Source: an uncultured Collinsella sp.
GTDB lineage: Bacteria; Actinomycetota; Coriobacteriia; Coriobacteriales; Coriobacteriaceae
DNA length: 11,759 nucleotides
Assembly (NCBI GenBank): GCA_902490445.1
Contig: CABUDZ010000063.1
Span: forward strand, 1 to 11,759
Direction: 5' to 3'
The translations under genes were made by a program, and so were the position numbers. Of this stretch, positions 7,395-11,759 are shown one piece after another; positions within the stretch are counted from its first letter, which is position 1; each line of letters opens with the position of its first letter. The notes beneath the pieces are model-generated. The model had not been told where the DNA came from and did not search any database. It was given only the letters and a program-made list of their open reading frames with translations.

Positions 7395-8263
7395 GATTCC
7401 GCTCCTTGCCCGTCCGTCGTCGCCCCCGCCTTGTACTTGCCCACAATGCGCTCAGTCGTGCCATCTCGATCCATCTCGAACAGCACGGTATTGAGGTTTT
7501 TGACGTACTCCCCCTCATAGCCGTCCTTAAACGCAACGCCCAGGTCAACCGTCATAACATTGTCGGCGAACACACGATACAGGCCGGGATACTGAGCGCC
7601 AAGGCAATCAAGCGACCGAGCGTCCGCCATCCAACAGTCAACATACCCCTTGACGAGGGCGGCTTTGCAAAGTTCGGCAGAGCCATATGATTTGATGTTC
7701 ACGTCCGGCGAGATTTCCAGATCGCCTGCAAGCAATCGGCGTTCACTCACCGAACCGGCAATCACCGCAACAGTCTTGCTGCCATCGAGATACGCCAAGG
7801 ACTTGATACCACTCGTTTTCTTGGCGGCAACCGAAACCGTCACGGTTAGATACGGCTCGGTCCAGTAATAATCGTCTTCGCGATAACAGGTCGAATAGTC
7901 GCACCACAGACAATCGATATCGCCGTTTTTAAGCAGGCGATCGCGGTCATTCCAAGATATGTCGATGAATTGCGGCCTGAGCCCCGCACGTTTGCAAGCC
8001 TCGCGTGCGATATCGATATCGATACCAGCGTAGTCGCCCGTGGTATCGATATACACATAGGGATCGTTATCCGTAACGCCAATTTTGAGTTCCGGGAGAT
8101 CTTTATCGGATTCACTCGATGGGGTAGAACTGCTTCGAACGGCATACGTCAGGGCGACCACACAAACGGCAACAAGGAGTATGAGCACGGACGAGACGAT
8201 AGCGCCTCGTTTGATACGTCTGGGCACACGACTCTTTTCATCGAAACAGCAGATAAGGTTCAT
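7391..8263 (-). CDS. Membrane-tethered family-3 extracellular solute-binding protein
   Basis: A 290-residue protein with a positively charged cytoplasmic start, one TM segment (about 21-42) and an extracytoplasmic bacterial family-3 binding domain (about 57-278). The family signature is seen in YAGIDIDIAREACKRAG (78-94), and the strand LKIGVTDNDPYVY opens lobe 1. Known relatives bind polar amino acids or similar small molecules. There is no lipobox, so it is held by an uncleaved TM helix rather than a lipid. No ABC permease or ATPase gene is nearby; instead a diguanylate cyclase gene overlaps its stop codon by ATGA, so a sensory rather than transport role is inferred. Seven cysteines in the outer domain (90, 118, 121, 126, 199, 210, 220) are unusual. 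ATG 8263 has no clear Shine-Dalgarno. A longer frame to 8344 would run through a terminator and is rejected. Confidence 0.88.
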   Translation of the reverse strand: MNLICCFDEKSRVPRRIKRGAIVSSVLILLVAVCVVALTYAVRSSSTPSSESDKDLPELKIGVTDNDPYVYIDTTGDYAGIDIDIAREACKRAGLRPQFIDISWNDRDRLLKNGDIDCLWCDYSTCYREDDYYWTEPYLTVTVSVAAKKTSGIKSLAYLDGSKTVAVIAGSVSERRLLAGDLEISPDVNIKSYGSAELCKAALVKGYVDCWMADARSLDCLGAQYPGLYRVFADNVMTVDLGVAFKDGYEGEYVKNLNTVLFEMDRDGTTERIVGKYKAGATTDGQGAES

Positions 8264-8292
8264 TTTATTACCAGGGGGCCAGTGCAGCAGTG

Positions 8293-8327
8293 AAAAAAAA
8301 GCGCCTTGCCCAAAACGGGCAAGGCGC
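8293..8327 (-). terminator. Strong rho-independent terminator just upstream of the binding-protein gene
   Basis: A perfect 11-bp stem (GCGCCTTGCCC paired with GGGCAAGGCGC) with a GTTTT loop is followed on the minus strand by eight T residues (8300-8293). This is a textbook intrinsic terminator pointing toward the binding-protein gene. It ends 29 bases before that gene's ATG, too close to fit a normal promoter in between. Confidence 0.95.
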
Positions 8328-8500
8328 CAATGGCTGAAATGCATCCGCAGGCGGTCGAATTAGGTCAACCCTACTCGAAGCTCAGCTGCTCCCGAATGCA
8401 CCCCCGACCGCTGCCTCGTTCAGGCCGTTGGCGCCGACCGCGTATCTGGCGGTTTCCGACGCGCCGCACTGCACGCGACACACGGGCTGAAGTCTTTAAC
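8293..8500 (-). ncRNA. Structured leader RNA, candidate terminator-type riboswitch/attenuator
   Basis: About 200 non-coding bases lie between the adhesin terminator and the binding-protein gene. On the minus strand I can draw: hairpin A (8449-8453 with 8437-8441, 7-nt loop); P1, GGCGCCAA (8435-8428) with TTGGCGCC (8330-8323); hairpin B, GCCT/AGGC (8425-8422 with 8416-8413, 5-nt loop); and helix C, GCGGTCG/CGACCGC (8411-8405 with 8357-8351). B and C are nested inside P1 with one or two unpaired bases between helices on the 5' side. The 3' strand of P1 shares five bases with the terminator's 5' arm, so P1 and terminator exclude each other. I see no GEMM cyclic-di-GMP, T-box, cobalamin or glycine riboswitch hallmark. 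The 5' end and promoter are not defined. It could alternatively be an independent small RNA ending at the terminator. No convincing peptide with a ribosome site was found inside. Confidence 0.6.
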
Positions 8501-8502
8501 GT

Positions 8503-8540
8503 AAAAGCCCCGTAGGTAAAACGAGTTACCAACGGGGCTT
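8503..8540 (-). terminator. Terminator of the LANTG surface-protein gene
   Basis: A 9-bp outer stem (AAGCCCCGT/ACGGGGCTT), one mismatch and a 5-bp inner stem (GGTAA/TTACC) close a 6-nt loop, 17 bases after the stop codon at 8558. Four T residues end the hairpin on the minus strand and then AC follows, so the T-run is short but the stem is strong. Confidence 0.75.
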
Positions 8541-8557
8541 GGACTGAAAGGTCGCGC

Positions 8558-8680
8558 TTAAACGAGAGGGGCGCCCCAGCGCTCGAGACGTTTGCGCATA
8601 AGCGCGAAGGCAATCAGCGAAGCGCCGGCAACGGCCATAATAAAGGCGACGGCAGGGGCCTGATCGCCCGTATTGGCGAG
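8558..8680 (-). other. Sequence encoding the sortase sorting signal (LANTG, membrane helix, basic tail)
   Basis: Encodes LANTGD, then about 20 hydrophobic residues and RKRLERW. The tail after the basic patch (ERWGAPLV) is a little longer than in many anchors. Cleavage is predicted between Thr and Gly with attachment to the wall. Confidence 0.8.
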
Positions 8681-11600
8681 CGCACCCTTAGTAGTCTTAG
8701 TAGACTTTTTGGTCACCTTGGTCGTCGTCTGCTGACCAGGCTGAGACGGCGTCACGGGCTGCGTAGGCTGAGCCGGCTCCCCATTGGCCTCCTCGCCCGT
8801 CACCACGTACGTCGAGAAGTGGCTCGTGCGGAAGCAGAGGTAGTCCCCCTCGATCCACGTATCCATAGCCTGGGTGGAACCATCCTCAGCAACGTAGAGC
8901 ACCTTGAGATTGGTGAGCGCCTTCATGGCGGCAGTCATCTTGACACGGACGATGAAGGACATGCCTTCGTAGTCCTCGATAACCTCGCCGTCCTTGAGAA
9001 GCTTGATATCGAGCTTATCGGCAACCTTGGTACTCCCCTGCTCAAGGCCGGAAATTGTAGCATTGGCGGCGTCGGTAAGATTTGTCGGTTCCTCGACCAC
9101 AAGAGAGATGCTGTTGTTCTGGGCAATGCCGGCAGCGGCATTGTTCTCGGCGCTTACGCTAACGTCCGTTCCGTCGCTACCTGCAACGCCCGCAATGGTC
9201 CTCGCCGCTACAGTAACGGTACAGGTCGTTGTTTTGTCACCACAGGTGGCGGTGATCGTGGCGGTACCGGCCTTAAGCGGCGTCACGACGCCGTCTTTGA
9301 CCGTAGCGATCGACGAGTCGCTGGAGGTCCAGCTCACCGTTGTATCGTCTGCATCTGCAGGAGTCACCGTTGCGGAGAGCTTTGCGGAGGCGTCGCCTAC
9401 GGTAAAGGAAAGGTTCGTCTTGTTGAGCTCAACCTTCTGGGCGGGATTGGTCACGCTCACCGAAACGGTCTGGGAGAGCGACCCTGCAGTGATGACAAAT
9501 GAACCAGAACCGGTCTTGAGGGCGACAACGGTGTAGGAGCCATCGCCGTTGTCGACGACCTTAAACGCCTTCGAAGCACCCGTGTCATCCAGAGCGAGCT
9601 TGGTCTCGTCGACCTCACCTGCTAGGGCTCCGGCAAGAGAGGCTTTTACGGTACCTTCTTCACTCTTCGCAAGGTTGAGGGAGGACTGATCGACTGTAAG
9701 ACTCGTTGCGGGATTAGAGACGGTCACCGCGCAATCCTGAGAATAGGTGCCATCTTCGGTCGAAGCAGTGATGGTTGCGGCGCCCTTGGAAACAGACGTC
9801 ACTTTGCCGGTTTGATCGACCGTAGCGACGCTGTCGTTACTGGACTTCCAGACAACCGTCTGGTCAGCCTCCGCGGGAACGACCGTTGCCTTAAGCTGCT
9901 CGGTTGCAGCGCCCACAAGCGTGACCTTCTGCTTATCGAGTGTGATACCCGTTGCAGGTTGAATAACCGTCACCTTGCACGTGGCGCTATACTCGCCGTC
10001 CTCAGTGGTAACGGTGATCGTGGCAGCACCGGCCTTGACCGGGGTCACGACGCCGTCCGCAACCGTGGCGACCTCCGGGTCGCTCGAAGACCAGGACACA
10101 TTCTTATTCGTTGCATTGTTGGGCTCAACCGTTGCGGTCAACGTCGAGGGCTCACCGCCCACAGCAAGCTTAAGATTCGACGCGCTGAGACTGACGCTCG
10201 AGACCCTTACTACCGGAGTGGTTACCGTAATTGTATCCGTGGTTGCAGAGACTCCATCAACTGTTGCCGTGATCGTGGCATTACCGTCACCGACAGCGAT
10301 AACAAGACCGTTGCCATCGACGGTAAGGACGCTCTCGTTAGAAGAGGACCAGACAACCTTACTGGCCTTATCGTCAGGGGAAACCTTTGCCTTCAACTGC
10401 TGAGTCGTGCCCTTGTCCATAGATGTTGAGTAACCATCCGTAATGGAGACCGTAGTTTTTGCAGGTTCCTCGCCCGGCTTGACGACGTGAACGGTCATAG
10501 TGTCGCAGAGACGACCACCCAAGTACATTGAAACCGTTGCATCGCCGTAACTATGAGGCACTAAATACCCCAAGTAACTGCCACCATTAAACATCGGTCC
10601 TTTTACCTCGAGGACATCGGGATTATCTGAAGTGAAAGAATACTTTGCGCCGGCATAGGAGTCCATCAATTCCTCAGCGCTTTTGCTCAGCACGCCCTTT
10701 GGATATTCAAACCCCCTGTCACATTCCAGCCAAAGCCAATCTTTGGATATACTATCTGAACTGACCTCACAGGGAAATGTATAATCGCTCGACACAAACT
10801 TAGCCTTCGAAAGGCTCACTTCCGCAGGGTCGACAACCTCTATCTCAAAGGGATGGTCATTGCCAAGGCCATCACGAGCATGAGCCTTAACGGTGCCAGG
10901 CTTTATTGCCTTAAACGAGTTTTCACCATCGGTAAGCTCAACAACATCGCTGCTTTCTAGAGAATAGGTTACAGAGCTAACGAGCGCATCCCAATGTGCA
11001 CGCTGGCATGCCTTCAGTGCTTCATTTGGGGAAACGTTGAGAATGGCAGAAAGATAAGAGCTGTCCCCAACCAGCATCTTTTGTTTTTTGTTCCCACGCT
11101 CATTGAATCCAGGCTCCTGATTCTCGGTTACAACATCACATAGCTTCTTCGTCTCGGTCTCGCCGTTGCAATAGTCGACAAGAACCTTGGCCTCTTTTGC
11201 ATCTTTCGCCAACGCCTCGAGTTGCAAAGAAGCGCTTAGCTCAGAAGTTCCATATGAATCATAATTCGAATTCACCCTTGCCTGAACTTTGGAATCCTTT
11301 GAGGGATCTTCCTTTATTTCAAAATATGTAGCCGCACGGGTCTCGTCCTTGGGGCGAACGTAAACTGTCCCCTCTAGCAATGCATAGTGCGTGTTCCCGC
11401 ATTTTTGCGGACAATCATCCGTGTAACCCAGCGTTGCAGTCGTTGTCGTCGCACCGGATTGGTCATAGGATACGAAACTCACCTTAATTGGATTGACATT
11501 AGCCACGCTCTTAATCTTAAGAGAACCGTTTAAACTCTCGTCAGCCCTGCTCTTCATGGTTATAGTCGTTGTGCCGACTTTGGTGGGACTAATTGTCAAC

Positions 11601-11759
11601 ACCCAATCACGTGATTTATAGCTCACTTTAGCGATATCCTCATCAGACGATGTGATATCGATATCACTAGGGTCAATGGGCGCCCATTCGTGATTTTTAT
11701 TAAAGGCTCTGTCACAACAAATGGTTGATTTTTGACGAGAAATAGCGTATAATAATAGT
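8558..11759 (-). CDS. Large BIG2-repeat cell-wall surface protein with LANTG anchor (5' end outside window)
   Basis: The frame is open from the TAA at 8558 to the right edge (1066 visible codons), so the signal peptide and true start lie outside; an internal GTG at 11626 is not a plausible start because no export signal follows. Numbering from that GTG: residues 1-390 are a unique region with scattered cysteines; 391-807 hold five Ig-like modules; about 808-940 form a further beta-rich domain ending SHFSTYVVTG; 950-980 is a Pro/Gln then Thr/Lys-rich wall-spanning spacer; 983-987 is LANTG, followed by a hydrophobic stretch (991-1010) and RKR. This is the sortase anchor layout, with LAxTG instead of LPxTG, which is known from class E sortases of actinobacteria. 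Role as adhesin or envelope-surface protein is inferred. No sortase gene is in the window. Its own terminator follows at 8503-8540. Confidence 0.92.
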   Translation of the reverse strand, partial: LLLYAISRQKSTICCDRAFNKNHEWAPIDPSDIDITSSDEDIAKVSYKSRDWVLTISPTKVGTTTITMKSRADESLNGSLKIKSVANVNPIKVSFVSYDQSGATTTTATLGYTDDCPQKCGNTHYALLEGTVYVRPKDETRAATYFEIKEDPSKDSKVQARVNSNYDSYGTSELSASLQLEALAKDAKEAKVLVDYCNGETETKKLCDVVTENQEPGFNERGNKKQKMLVGDSSYLSAILNVSPNEALKACQRAHWDALVSSVTYSLESSDVVELTDGENSFKAIKPGTVKAHARDGLGNDHPFEIEVVDPAEVSLSKAKFVSSDYTFPCEVSSDSISKDWLWLECDRGFEYPKGVLSKSAEELMDSYAGAKYSFTSDNPDVLEVKGPMFNGGSYLGYLVPHSYGDATVSMYLGGRLCDTMTVHVVKPGEEPAKTTVSITDGYSTSMDKGTTQQLKAKVSPDDKASKVVWSSSNESVLTVDGNGLVIAVGDGNATITATVDGVSATTDTITVTTPVVRVSSVSLSASNLKLAVGGEPSTLTATVEPNNATNKNVSWSSSDPEVATVADGVVTPVKAGAATITVTTEDGEYSATCKVTVIQPATGITLDKQKVTLVGAATEQLKATVVPAEADQTVVWKSSNDSVATVDQTGKVTSVSKGAATITASTEDGTYSQDCAVTVSNPATSLTVDQSSLNLAKSEEGTVKASLAGALAGEVDETKLALDDTGASKAFKVVDNGDGSYTVVALKTGSGSFVITAGSLSQTVSVSVTNPAQKVELNKTNLSFTVGDASAKLSATVTPADADDTTVSWTSSDSSIATVKDGVVTPLKAGTATITATCGDKTTTCTVTVAARTIAGVAGSDGTDVSVSAENNAAAGIAQNNSISLVVEEPTNLTDAANATISGLEQGSTKVADKLDIKLLKDGEVIEDYEGMSFIVRVKMTAAMKALTNLKVLYVAEDGSTQAMDTWIEGDYLCFRTSHFSTYVVTGEEANGEPAQPTQPVTPSQPGQQTTTKVTKKSTKTTKGALANTGDQAPAVAFIMAVAGASLIAFALMRKRLERWGAPLV
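9206..10456 (-). repeat. Array of five Ig-like BIG2-type modules within the surface protein
   Basis: Five consecutive modules of about 80-90 residues: 10217-10456, 9959-10210, 9713-9955, 9443-9709 and 9206-9442. Four share the pattern of a Leu/Val-rich opening, LKATV-type strand followed by P(A/N/D) and a W-S/K-S-S-(N/D) core (VVWSSSN, VSWSSSD, VVWKSSN, VSWTSSD), then ATV, GxV and a GxATIT strand. The fourth lacks the tryptophan core and is divergent, with FKVVDNGDGSYTV instead. The modules are related at protein level but have clearly diverged in DNA, so this is not a recent tandem duplication. Confidence 0.88.

Noticed and set aside
8264..8344. N-terminal extension of the binding protein to an ATG at 8344
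   Set aside because: The extension would be encoded by the terminator hairpin and T-run, and the resulting peptide does not resemble a signal sequence; the ATG at 8263 directly precedes the basic patch and TM helix.
8388..8489. Short minus-strand frame from a GTG near 8483 to a TGA near 8388 inside the leader RNA, considered as a leader peptide
   Set aside because: No Shine-Dalgarno site and no run of regulatory codons; the RNA structure explains the region better.
8293..8500. Assignment of the leader to a cyclic-di-GMP, cyclic-di-AMP (ydaO) or T-box class
   Set aside because: A few short strings (GGGGGTG, GGGTTGACC) are faintly reminiscent of ydaO, but the conserved hallmark segments are not present, and no GEMM or T-box signature is seen.
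8371..8613. 80-residue minus-strand frame across the end of the surface-protein gene and its terminator
   Set aside because: It overlaps the surface-protein gene in another frame, runs through the terminator hairpin, and has basic low-information composition.
1..11759. CRISPR arrays, tRNA/rRNA genes, insertion sequences, phage or defence genes
   Set aside because: No regularly spaced repeats, no tRNA-like cloverleaf or T-loop in the gaps, and no transposase- or integrase-like translation was seen on either strand.

Overview
The window looks like chromosomal DNA of a moderately GC-rich Gram-positive actinobacterium. My best guess is a gut Coriobacteriia member of the Collinsella type. The signs are a sortase-type anchor with an LANTG motif, a Tat-type lipoprotein signal, frequent GTG starts with strong AAGGAG Shine-Dalgarno sites, and overall protein style; the genus is an impression, not a proof. 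Every gene I can support lies on the minus strand, so the window is read from high to low coordinates.

From the right edge: (1) 8558-11759 is the 3' part of a very large surface protein with a cysteine-containing unique region, five Ig-like (BIG2-type) modules and a C-terminal LANTG cell-wall anchor, followed by a hairpin terminator (8503-8540). (2) 8293-about 8500 holds no gene but has a compact, strongly structured RNA that ends in a perfect rho-independent terminator 29 nt before the next start codon. (3) 7391-8263 and 5595-7394 are a membrane-tethered family-3 solute-binding protein and a two-TM PAS-like/GGDEF diguanylate cyclase, overlapping by ATGA. (4) 5218-5481 and 4007-5218 are a small TSCPD-family protein and a Tat-exported lipoprotein, overlapping by TAATG. 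(5) 3131-3853 and 1554-3119 are an OmpR-type response regulator and its sensor histidine kinase. (6) 557-1444 is purC, and 1-556 is a partial two-TM membrane protein that starts on the base after the purC stop codon.

The functional theme of the centre is signal transduction at the envelope: a candidate ligand-binding/cyclic-di-GMP sensor pair and a separate two-component system, flanked by an adhesin and a housekeeping purine gene. The observation most worth following is the leader RNA at 8293-8500. Its outer helix P1 uses the same bases as the 5' arm of the terminator, so the two structures exclude each other, and there is almost no room for a promoter between terminator and start codon. This is the architecture of a terminator-type riboswitch or attenuator controlling the binding-protein/cyclase operon, and I could not match it to a known class by eye.
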